Shown here in pieces: positions 35,801 to 47,800 of a stretch of 64,000 nucleotides of DNA; the first letter of the stretch is position 1, and each line of letters begins with the position of its first letter. The translations under genes were made by a program, and so were the position numbers. The notes under the pieces are model-generated. The model was given only the letters and a program-made list of their open reading frames with translations, ran no database searches and had not been told where the DNA came from. Where the stretch lies: the NCBI GenBank assembly GCA_002007465.1, contig LNAC01000108.1, forward strand, positions 2,911,550 through 2,975,549. Direction: 5' to 3'. Source of the stretch: Ailurus styani (taxonomy: Eukaryota > Chordata > Mammalia > Carnivora > Ailuridae).

Positions 35801-38800
35801 ACAGAGTTCCTGCCTGAGGGGAAAGGGATGAAGGTATCTGCTGGGTCCGGAGCGGGGAGGGACAGAAAGTGCCTGGGAGAGGGGAAAATGTTTGGGAAAA
35901 CTACTGAGAATGGGGGAGATGCTGCGTGCCCCGAAACTCAGCTGAGATTAGATGAGGTGTGGGACTCAGGGACTCAGGCCAGCTCCCGGGCTCCAGGCTC
36001 TGGGATGATCGGGGAGGGTGCTGCGCAGTGTCCGGGGAATGGAGACCAACTCGGCTGGGAGTATTTCCCCGGCGGGGGGGGGGGGGGGGGGGGGGNCGCC
36101 TGGGGCCATGTGGGGCCAGGAGGGGCTCACAGCCTGGGAGATGAGGTCAGATCCCCAGGGCTGTTAGGGGGATGTTGCAGTCAAGTGACAAGGGACAGAG
36201 GAGGAAGGGAGAGTTAGAGGCCAACAAGGCCAAGATCAATAAGGGGATTTAGAGCCCATGTTTCCAGAGACGGGGACAGGACCTGGGGTCCGGCCGGGGC
36301 AGAGGTGGGGGGAGCTGCCAAGAGCTCTTTGAAATGAGGTGTCCATGTGGACACGGAAATGGAGACAGGGTGGTTGTGGCAGGTGGCCTCTGAGAGGTGC
36401 CCTCTGGTTCCCCCACCTCCTGGTATTCAGTCCCCTTGAGCGTGGGCTTGACACAGTGACTTGTTTCTAATGAAGAGAACGCCTCTCAAGAGATGGGATG
36501 TCACAGACAAGAGACTGTGGCTTGTCCTGGGCACCCCCACCCCCACCCCACTCTCAGCCTCTGAAAGAATCGAGTTGCCATGTGATGAGGAGCTTTAGGG
36601 AAAAGCCCAAGAGGCAGAGAATGGCATGCCTCCAGCAAAGAGCCAGTGAGAACCCGAGCCTTGAGGGACCGCAGCTGGGAAGGACCCTGAGCCCGTGGCA
36701 CCTAGTTAGCCTGCACCCAGATGCCTGATCCACAAAAACCATGAGGGAGCAAGTGTTGGCTGTTTGCAGCTACTTGCTTTGGGGTAATCTGTCGCACAGC
36801 AATGGGCAGCTGATACGGGATTGAAGCGGGGTCCTTCATGGTCCTCCTGAGTCAGGGTCACAGCTCACCAGAAAAACTGCTCCGCAGACTGGGCGACCCA
36901 TTCCCCCAGAGCCTGGGCCATGGCCAAGGAGGCTGGGGGTCCGAGCAGGGTCTACTCACCGAGAAGCACCAAATGAATGGAAATCATGGGCCCATTTCAG
37001 CTAACAGCCCCCAGCTCCCGCCCCCACCGCCCTCACTCCAGCCAAACCCGTGAGCCTTTGTTCGGATGGATTCGTCGACCCCACATGCCTTCCCTGTCCA
37101 TCTCCACACATTCAAATTCTCCCCAGCCTTCAACACACGGCTCTAATCTCCTCCTGCCAGCACCTGGCCGGGGCCTGGCACAGACAGGCATTCGAGCAAG
37201 AAGTGCTGTCTCTCTTCCCAGAACCCAAACTCCCTCAACATTTTATCTCCACCTCCCTTTGGGCTCCGAGCTCTTCCTATCTTGGATTAGACTCGTGTAG
37301 CAGGTTGGAAAGAATTATTATCTTGACAGCTGGTGTCAGAATGCCTCTTAGGGGGAACTGCCTTTGTCCAGGAAAATACTTTTGTGAACTGCTCCGGGTA
37401 GATAGAGGTGAGACCCCGAGGGCAGGGTTAGCAGCAGGCAAAACCGGCCAAGCCACAGCTAAGCTGCTCATCTCTCATCAAGAAAGGGAATTTGGGAGGT
37501 GGAATGGGGGGAAGAGGGGCCAGGGGAGGGGGAGGGAGGGAGGAAGCGGGTAGCAGAATAACGTGGGGGAGAAGCCAGAGCCCCTTTAAAAGCAGGGTAT
37601 CTGGGGTGCCTGGGTGGCTCAGTTGGTTAAGCCTCTGCCTTCAGCTCAGGTCATGATCCCAGGGTCCTGGGATCCAGCCCCAAATCAGGCTCCCTGCTCC
37701 GTAGGGAGCTTGCTTCTCCCTCTGCCTCCGCTGCTCTGCCTGCTTGTGCTCTCTCGCTCTCTCTGTCAAATAAATAAATAAAATCTTTTGAAAAAAAATA
37801 GAATCAGGGTATCTGATGTTCAGCTTTTTTTTGTTTTGTTGTTCTGTCTTGATAACGGCTTCGTTGGAGAAATGATTCACATACCATACAATCCCCCCAC
37901 TGAACGTGTACAACTCTCGCTCTGTTTTATCGCTGTGGTGCGACCCCTTTGTGTCCCAACCTTCAGTGAAGTGTGCTTCTCACTCTAAGGCCGAGTGGGG
38001 AAAGGGGCGGCATCCCACGTTTGAGTCTCCATCACGGCAGAGAGAAGGAAGCAGAATGGGAAAGAATTTAGTCTTTGCAGCAAGAAGTGACCATGAGATA
38101 CTCCTCCCAAGGGAAAGAGTAAGAATCCTGCCAAGGACACGGGATGTTTCTACAAGACATGGGAGGTCCTGGAAGGCTGGGAGACCCCAGCTGAGATATG
38201 GCTTGTGGCTGTTCATGAGCCCCTCCCCTGTGAGCTCCCCAGGACAGGCCCCCCATTTAATTCACGTCACTGAACAGGCCCTCATTGGTGGATTCCAAAT
38301 TCATGATTGATTTAGGTTGTAATTAAACTGTTCTGCAGGTTCCCTTCATTGCACGGATAACCAACCCCTCCCCACTTGGTCTTCCTACCCCAGCCCCTCC
38401 CCACATACACATCACTTACCTTCCCCTGGGGTCTGCACTTCAATGGAGGGATTGAAACTCTGGGTCTCCCAGGAGGGTCCCGGGGAAGCCGCCCGGATCT
38501 GAAAGACGTATCGGGTAGCCGGCTTCAGGTTGGTGACAGTGACTGCAGGTGCCCCTGTCTTCACCGTGGAGTAAGTCTGCTCACTCTGACCCTGAGGAAG
38601 GACCAAGAAGTGAGGCCCAGATCCAGGACCAGACCCGCGCGCCTCAGAGAATGACAGGGGCAAGGAGTGGGAGGTGGGGTGAGGGGAGAGGTGCCTTGAG
38701 GTGAGCATGATGGACCCAGAGGGGAGAACCCAACTCCGACAGTCTAGGGAGGTTCCACAGGCTTCTTCCACAGGCTCTCCAACCCCTCCTGAACCCAAGT

Positions 38801-41800
38801 TCCCTCCGACACTCAGTGGTACTTGTGGCTAGGAGCAGTAAGAGAAACTAGAGAAGTTTCTGCTTCTTGGGGACGGACATCAGGGCCTGGCGGTCCAGAG
38901 GGTGAGCTGGGCCTGGTGCCTCAGAGGAAGGAGAAACAGCCCTGACACCTGCCCGGCCCCTGTCGGCTCACAAAGTTTTTCCTTCGCTTTGTCATCTGGT
39001 TTTCACAACGTCCTGCGAAGCATGAATTCACAGACAAGGAATGGGGCGCAGAGGGATGGAGAGATTCGCCCGAGGCTAGACAGCGGGGACAGGGGCAGCT
39101 GTCACAGAGGGAGGGCTGGCCGACTGCCAGCTGCTGTGCGCGACTCTTCAGAGGCCTGGCTACCTGCAGTGCTCGCAGTGGCACTTCATTCTTCCCTAGG
39201 TGACGGTCACATCAAGGAAGGATGAGAACGACACCATCTTGATTCCTTCGGGTCCCGTGCTTTATATCCATATCATACGGCCTCCCAGCACGTCTGATAA
39301 TGGCGTGTACTGGGGATGTGGCCATCGTTTAGTCTCTGCTGACACCCCCCACCTTATTAGAACCCCTGCCACGCCTGCAGCCCCTCATTACCATGTAGCC
39401 CAGTTCTTTGGTCACGGTATTCAGGAACGGGGCAGACTCTGACCCGAACTGGGCCAATCAGAATTCCAGGTGTGTGAACGACCCAGGGAAAGGCAGTGAG
39501 ACCTGCAGGGTAGGGGCAGGGCGGGGCGGAGAGGTCCTGGGCAGCCATCATGTGCCCCGAGCAAGTCCCTGAGCAGGGGACGCGGGACTGCTGTGCACAG
39601 ACACAGGCAGATGAGAAGCACCGTGCCTCCAGGACTTGGGGCCCCTGGCTTCCCTGCAATCCCCCTGAAGCCTTTCAAACGGAGCCCCTTTTGCACAGGC
39701 GCCTCTTTTCAAGAGTTTCATTTCCCTGCAAATTCACACCCCCTTGGGGTCTGGAGCACCCACCCAGCTCTGCTTCGGGACTCTGCCTCCTATAATCTGA
39801 CCCCCCCCCATTGGGGGTCAGTTCAGTGAGCCCTCTGTGAGCAGTGACTGCGTGCCCAGCAGTGTCCTCCTCTGCTGTCTCCTAAACCTCAGGGCTCCTC
39901 AGAGCTCTGTCTCGGCTGCTCTTCTCACTCCCGGGGTCCTTCTTGGCCTTCTCTTCCAGCCCCTGGCTTCCTTCAGCTCCCAGCCCTATGCTGAAAGGAC
40001 CCACCTCTTTTTCCAGGAGAGACCTCTCCCCTGAGCTGCAGACCCCCAAGCCCACCTGGATGTACCAGAGACCCCCCCAAACATTGCATGGGCCAAGCCA
40101 AGCTCACCCTCTTAGCCCAGACCTGCTCTTCCTCCTCCGTGGGTGTCACCACATCCCCTAGATCGCCCAGCAGTGACTCAGGAGCCCCTCCGCCTTGGTG
40201 TTCACTGCCATCCCCGCCCCCCCCCATTCACAGCTCTCAGTAGACTTCCAGTATTCAAAAAACTATTATCTGATTCAGCCAAGAAGTCCTTCGAGTCACT
40301 AAGGGGTGAGTGAAGTTCTGACACATGCCGTGAAGATGAAAGCAAGGTTTCGCTTGAATGAATAAAATTTGCACCAAGGTGAGAAACACTTTAACACTAG
40401 ATTACAGATCACATTTAAAGACGATACATTTATGGGGAAAAGAGATAGTGGACTGGGACATATCTCCATTTGTCAAGTCGAGGCTGAACTGCAACCATAG
40501 ATTGACAACAGATACAAGAAGTCAGCAAAAATCGGCAAAAGCTTCCTATAAGGATCAATCAGCTAGATGGAGTTTACAATAAGGACACTGTATATCTTTT
40601 CTTCTTCTTTGTAAACGATGCATTACACGTCCTGTGTATCAGTAAAACTGTAATAATAATTCATCCACCCATTCGTTGCTCTGGAGAGCAGGAAGTTAAA
40701 CATTTACCAGCACAGGACCAAGTTCCAGGGGACCACCGGACCTAGGTCAGACATTTTTGTAAAATTTGAAACAATATGGTATTTCCGCATTCTTTTTCTT
40801 AAAAAGGGTTGCAAATTGTATGTATACGGTCTGGCCACAGCAAGATCTGGATCAGCCCCCAGGGAATGCTCTTGGTCAACTGTAAACACCAGGCAAAAGC
40901 GGTTACAATGGAGCTGATGACTGGTGAGGAGCAGAGAGTGGGGACAGTGGACGAGCACTGGGGTCCAGGCACGGAGTGGAGGGGACACGAAGAAACTCAG
41001 GCCTTAGGAGGCCGGTGGATATGTTCACAAAGTAAGGAGGGCTTCTGCGCCGAGAAGGTAGAAAAGGAAGCAGCTGCGTGGACACAGACCGCAGCCCCTG
41101 AACGCAGCCCCAGGTCCCGCCCATACGCGCCCCCCACCCCGCCTCACCTTCTCGTAGTATCGGATCTCGTACTCGGTGCCGTTAGCCCCCGAAGCTCCGA
41201 CGGGGATGGGCTCCCGCCACGACAGAGACACACTCTGGGGCTCCACTCGGTCCCTGCGGATCTCATCCTCCTCCCAGGGCGCTGAAAGTAAGTAACGGGG
41301 GGTTCTCCACCGGGTCCCGCTGTGGAACACGGCCGGCGTCGGGGCTGGAAGGGCGGGGCATGCAGGGGAGGGGAGGGGCCAGGGGCGGGGGCCAGGGGCT
41401 CCTGGGGGCGGGCCCAGAGGCTCCTGAGGGGCGGGGCCTGAGCTGCGGAGACCTGAGACCGCAGGGAAGCAAGGTCGCTCTCACCCCACAGCTCTCAGCT
41501 TCCCCTCTGTCTGCAGGGGGCGGGGGGGGGGGTAGGGAAGGGCCAAGCCACCTGCTTCTTGCCCACCCCCTGCCTTCCAGCTGCCCTAGTGATGGCTGGT
41601 TCTAATCCCCAAGGTTCTTTCTACACTTTCTGTGGTTTGGAGACGTTAAAGAGCATAAGAGGCAGGAAAACAATCTACTTTGCTATTCTAACAGTCTGGT
41701 TAAGAGGCAATACAGTGGACGCACTAGGGACTGTAGGAAACAACCTCATCATAATAGAGACCATATATGAAAAGGCACAGTGTCCATGCTCAAAGGTCGA

Positions 41801-44800
41801 AAACCGACAGCCTTCCCTTGAAGATTACGACCAAGGCAAGGATGTATTTAACATAGTACTGAAGTCCTAGAAAGAGAGCTCAGGCAAGAGAAAGAAATAA
41901 AAGGCATTGAGATAGGAAAGAAAGAAGTAAAATTATTTCAGTCCACAGGTGACATAATCTTATACGTAGAAAATCCTAAAAATTCCACAAAAACACTGTT
42001 AGAACTGATAAATGAAGACAGCAGAGTTGCAATATACGAGTTCAACACACAAAAATCAGTCATGTTCCCACACATTAACTATGAGCAATTGGAACAGGAA
42101 TCAAAGAAAACAATCCCGTTTACAATTGTAGCAAAAAGAATAAAATACTTAGGAATAAAGTTAATGAAAAATGAGAAAACATTGCTGAAGGAAATTAAAG
42201 AAGACATGAATAAATGGAAAGACATCATGTTTATGGAGTGGAACACTTAGTATTGTTACGATGTGCATGCTACCCGAAGTGACCTGCAAATTCAACTCAA
42301 TTCCCATCAAATCCCAAAGATCTTTTTTTGCAGAAATAGAAAAGAAGTCCTAAAATTCATATGGAAAATCAAAGGACCATGAATAGCAATATGATCCTGA
42401 AAAAGAAAAACAAGGCTAGAGGCCTCACACTTTTGACTTCAAAAACATTACAAAGCCACCATAATCAAAACAGTTTTGGTACTGGTATGAAGACAGAAAT
42501 ACAGACCAACTGAACGGAATAGAGAGCTCAGAAATAAACCCTCACATATACAGTTGAATGATTTTGGGCAAGAGTGCCAAGCCAACGCAATGCGGAAAGG
42601 ACAGTCTTTTCAACAAACAGTACTGGAAAAACTGATTATCTACATGCAAAAGAATGAAGTTGGACCCTTACCTTATACCATGTACAAAATCTAACATGAA
42701 ATAAATTACAGACCTAAATGTAAGACCTGAAACTATAAAACTCCTGGAAGAAAATATAGAGGAGGGGTGCCTAGGAAACTCAGTTGGTTAATTGTCTGAC
42801 TCTTATTTTTTTAAAGATTTATTTATTTATTTTAGAGGGAGAGTGAGAGAGAGAGAGAGAAAGAGCACAGGAGTAGAGGCAGAGGGTGAGGGAGGGAGAA
42901 AGGGAGAGAATCCCAAGCAGACTCCCTGCTGAGCACAGAGCCGACACAGGGCTCTATCTCACAACCCTGAGATCATGACCTGAGGTGAAATCAACTGACT
43001 AAGCCCCCCAGGTGCTCCTATGTCCAACTCTTTGATCTCAGCTCAGGTCTTGATCTCAGGGTCATGAGTTTGAGCCCTGTATTGGGCTCCATGCTGAGCA
43101 TGGAGACTACTTAAAATAAAACAAGAAAAATATAATTAAGGGACACCTGGGTGGCTCAGTCAGTTAAGCATTTGACTCTTGATTTCAGCTCAGGTCATGA
43201 TCTCAGGGTCATGAGATCGGGCCCCACAACAGGCTCTGCACTCAGCAGGGAGTCTGCTTGAGATTCTCTCTCTCTCTTCCTTCCTGACCTTTTGCCCCTT
43301 CCCCCTTTCGGTAATAAATTTTAAAAATATATTTTAAAAAAGAAAAGAAAATATAGAGGAAAGCTTCCTGCCATTGGATTTGGCAGTGATTTCTTGGATA
43401 GGACACCAAAAGAACAAGAAACAAAAAGCAAAAATAGACAAACGGGACCACATCAAACTTAAAAACATCTTCACAGTAAAGGAAATCACCAACGAAATGA
43501 AAGGCAACCTATGAAATCAGAGAAAATATTTGTTAACGACATATCTGATAAGGGGTTAATATCCGGAATATATAAAGAACTCCTACAACTCAACAAAAGC
43601 CCACAAATAACCCAATTTAAAAATAGGTAGAGACAGGGGCACCTTGGTGGCTCACTTGGTTAAGTGTCTGCCTTCGGCTTACATCATGATTTCAGGGTCC
43701 AGGGATGGAGCCCTGTATCTGGCTCCCTGCTCAGTGGGGAGTCTGCTTCTCCCTCTCCCTCTGCCTGACTGCTGAGTTTGTATCCCAAGAAAATGAAATC
43801 ACTATCTTGAAGAGATATCTGCACTCTCGTGTTCACTGCAGTATCATTCACAATAGCCAGGATATAGAAATTACTGCAGTATCTGTTGATGGATAAATGA
43901 ATAAAGAAAAGAAAATGACATATATAAAGGAGTGCTATTCAGCCATAAAAAAGAAAGAAATCAGGACGCCTGGGTGGCTCAGTGGTTAAGTGTCTGCCTT
44001 CGGCTCAGGTCATGGTCCTGGGATTGAGCCCCGCATTGGGCTCCCTGCTCAGCGGGAAGCCTGCTTCTCCCTCTGCCTCTGCCTGCCTCTCTGCCTACTT
44101 GTGATCTCTCTCTCTCTCTGACAAATAAATACATAAAATCTTTAAAAAAAAAAAAAAAGAAAGAAAGAAATCCTGTCATCATTGAGAACATGGATGAACC
44201 TTGAGGGAATTATGTTAAGTGAAATAAGAAAGACAAAGATGCATACTGGGGCGCCTGGGTGGCTCAGTGGGTTAAAGCCTCTGCTTTCGGCTCAGGTCAT
44301 GATCTCAGCATCCTGGGATCGAGGCCCGCATCGGGCTCTCTGCTCAGCAGGGAGCCTGCTTCCTCCTCTCCCTGTCTCTCTGCCTGCCTCTCTGCCTACT
44401 TGTAATCTCTCTCTGTGTCAAATAAATAAATAAATAAATCTTTAAAAAAAAGATGAATACTGTATAATTTCACTTATACATGAAATCTGAAAACGTCAAA
44501 CTCACAGAAACAGAGAGTAGGTTGGTGGTTGTCAAGGGCTAGGGGCTGGGGGAAATGGGAGATGTTGGTCAAGGGGTACAAACTTCTTTTTTTTTTTAAG
44601 ATTTTTATTTATTTATTTATTTGACAGAGAGAGGTTACAAGTAGGCAGAGAGAGAGAGGAGGAAGCAGGCTCCCTGTTGAGCAGGGAGTCCGATGCAGGC
44701 CTCGATCCCAGGACCCTGAGATCATGACCTGAGCCGAAGGCAGAGGCTTTAACCCACTGAGCCACCCAGGCGCCCAAGGGGTACAAACTTCTAATCAGAG

Positions 44801-47800
44801 TTGAATAAGTTTTAGGGATCTAATGTACAGCAGGGTGACTCTAGTCAACATTACTGTATTGTATACTTGAAAATTGTTAAGAGAGATCTTAAGTGATCTC
44901 ATCACACACACACACAAGGTAACTCTGTGAGGTGACAGATATGTTAACTAACCATATCATGGTAATCGTTCTACAATATATACATACACCAAATCATCAT
45001 ATTGTAACCTTAAACTTACACAAGTTATATATCAATTGTATCTCAATAAAGCTGGAGGAAAAAAGGAAAATGCGATATAGACATACATACAATAGAATAT
45101 CATTCAGCAGGGATGCCTGGGTGGCTCAGTTGGTTAAGCAACTGCCTTCGGCTCAGGTCATGATCCCAGGGTCCTGGGATTGAGTCCCGCATCAGGCTCC
45201 TTGCTCAGTGGGAAGCCCGTTTCTCCCTCTGCCTCTGCCTGCCATTCTGCCTGCTTGTGCTCACTCTCTCTGACAAATAAATAAATAAAATCTTTAAAAA
45301 AAAAAAAAAGAATATCATTCAGCAAAAAAAAAAAAAAAAAGGAAATCCTATCACAGGTTATGACATGCATGAACTTGGAGGACATGATGCCAAGCGAAAT
45401 AAGCCAGTCACAAAAAGACAAATACTACATGATTCCACTTACATGAGGCATCTAAAGTCTTCAACCTTAGAAACAGAAAGTAGAATGGAGGGGAAGAGGG
45501 CAAAGAGCAGTTTTTGTTCAATGGGTCTGGAGTATGAATTTTGCAAGATGAAAGCGTTCAGGGGTCTGTTGCAAAGGGTGTGCACATAGCTAACACTACT
45601 GCATACTATGCACTTAAAAACGGTTAAGATGGGGGCGCCCGGGTGGCTCAGTTGTTAAGCGGCTGCCTTCAGCTCAGGTCATGGTCCCAAGGTCCTGGGA
45701 TGGAGCCCCGCATCGGGCTCCCCGCTCAGTGGGAAGCCTGCTTCTCCCTCTCCCACTCCTGCTTGTGTTCGCTCTCTCGCTACGTCTCTCTGTGTCAAAT
45801 AAATAAATAAAATCTTTTTAAGAAATGGCTAAGATGGTAAATTTTATCTATTTCTTTCCCCACAATAAAAAAATATTGGTGCCCAGGTCACACAACCCAA
45901 AACAATGAAGTCATGTTTATAGAGAGGGACTCAGGCATTGCTATTTTCTTCTTTTTTTCATCTTCTCGGTGATTCCAATGTGCAGACAACTTTGAGAATC
46001 ATGAGCCTAGCTAATGTTGAACCGACAGGACTGAATTTTAAAAAAAAATGTTAATAATGCCTGATCTGAGGCAGGGACCACCAAGTTACTGGGAGGCAAG
46101 ATCATGGCCTTACTTTAGGTTTGTTGAGCAGAGGGGTTTCCAAGAGAAGATCCTGGACAGGCAGCTGGAAAGGTGGTTTGGGGGCTCAGAAAAGATATCT
46201 GGGAATGAGATGGAGATCCAAGAGCCATCAGAGAAAGAGAAATAAAAGCATTTAGGAAACAAGCATTTAATTTAAGAGGCAGGTAAAGGAAGAGGAGCTC
46301 AAAAAAGAGGAGCCAGAGAAGTAGCAGGAAAATCAGGAGCAAATGAGATCACAGGAGCCCAGGGAAGAGAGCATTTAACTTCCAACTCTTCTGGGTATGA
46401 GCCATATTGGTCCATGAGCAAGAGCCTCTATTTCCTCACATGTAGAATGGAAAGAATGAGGACCTCACTGGGCTGGCTGTGAGAATTTTGTGAAGTCACG
46501 TATATGAAGAGCTTAGCACAATACCCGACGCAGAGCACGCGCACCGTGCAAGCTTACGGACAAGAGGAGCCCACGGCTGGCAGGGTCATGTGCTGAGAAG
46601 AGACAGGGTAAGACCATGATTCAAAGTGCCCTCTGGCTTTAACAATGTGGAGGGTCCTGGTGACTTCAGGGGATTGAGGGAAGCAGATACCAGGCCAAGG
46701 AAGTGGAGACAGGATGCATGCAGCTTACTCTTTAAAAAGTGCACGAATGTGGCTTCTAGTTCTAAACCATCTAGCAGCCCCACCTCTGGTCTCTCCCACA
46801 TTCTAATTCAAACATAAACGTACAGAAAGAGTTGAGAACCCAGAACGTGGCCATCACCTCGTCTTGCCGGCTGATTGCCAGAAGCGGGGAGTGGGTGGAG
46901 TGGCGTAGCTCCACCCGGGAGAACACCAGAGGAACTAGATTGAAAAGTGCAACTGTAGTGAACCCCCAGGCTACGCTGCCCACAGAGTGACCCTGCCTCC
47001 TATCCTAAAAATAACTTGAAAGATCTTTTATCCCTCCTCCCACTGTCTGACCCTTAAAAAAGGCAAGGTCTTTGTCCACTGGACAATGCACGGCCATCAT
47101 TCTCCTGCATAGTTGCCCTGGAGGAAAAGTGTTCTTCCCTAACCCCCGGGAGTGCCTCTCCGCCTAAATCCACTTGGAGACGGTAGCTAGCAGAAAAGAC
47201 GTGGGTTCAAGGGGGAAGGAATGAGGAAGCATCCCAGGAGGAGACACAGCCCCCTGCAGATACAGGCGGACAGCACAGATAGGAAGAGGCCAGGAATGTC
47301 ATTTTTTGGAACTACATTTGTTGAAAGCATCAGAGGGCCAGGATACAGAGATAGGAGAAAGTTCCCATTTCAACCCCACAGAGATGTGTTAGATGAAAGC
47401 CTGATAAATCCTGAGAATGGAGCTGAAAACCGAGCCCAGGCACCTGCTCTCCCGCTGCAGATCAGTGAGGAAATTCGACCTGGGTCCAGGTGGGACCAAG
47501 AGCATGGCAGATGCTGCTGGAAAACCATTCAACAGCCATGTCCCCCTTCCTTGCCTGCAGAGCCCAACATTTGATTCAGGGTGTACTGTCTCCCCCACGG
47601 GACTCAGGTGAATACTGATTGTTCTAAGACATCTGTGTGCACTCATTTCCTGGACCAGTGATTGGGGTCGGGCTTGTAACCCAGTTCTGGCCAACCTACG
47701 GAGAAATCAGCTAAGGGGAGGGTGGATTCTAGGAAAGGTTTCTTGCTCTTAAATGATACCTACAGGGAAGAAACAGTTCTTCTTCTGCTCTGGGTGGTAA

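Larger units (their letters stand above)
34771..38419 (-). other. EPHA10: EPHA10 intron 7 contents
   Basis: Contains an antisense MIR (35030-35230), a 44-base tandem duplication (35511-35598), a G run ending in a single N (36074-36096) and a CAN-SINE (37604-37802). There may be an old LTR/DNA element at 36,400-36,820. Confidence 0.5.
41850..45600 (+). mobile_element. L1 ORF2 C-terminal / 3' UTR remnant, broken by SINEs
   Basis: Sense-strand L1 text: ACAATTGTAGCAAAAAGAAT and AAATTCATATGGAAAATCAA near 42.1-42.4 kb, CTTCACAGTAAAGGAAATCA near 43.5 kb, and AGTGCTATTCAGCCATAAAA near 43.9 kb. It has many stop codons, so it is not functional. CAN-SINEs interrupt it repeatedly. Confidence 0.85.

Noticed and set aside
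42062..42250. A 62-codon frame resembling reverse-transcriptase ORF2 tail
   Set aside because: Part of a decayed L1 with stops on both sides; not an active element.
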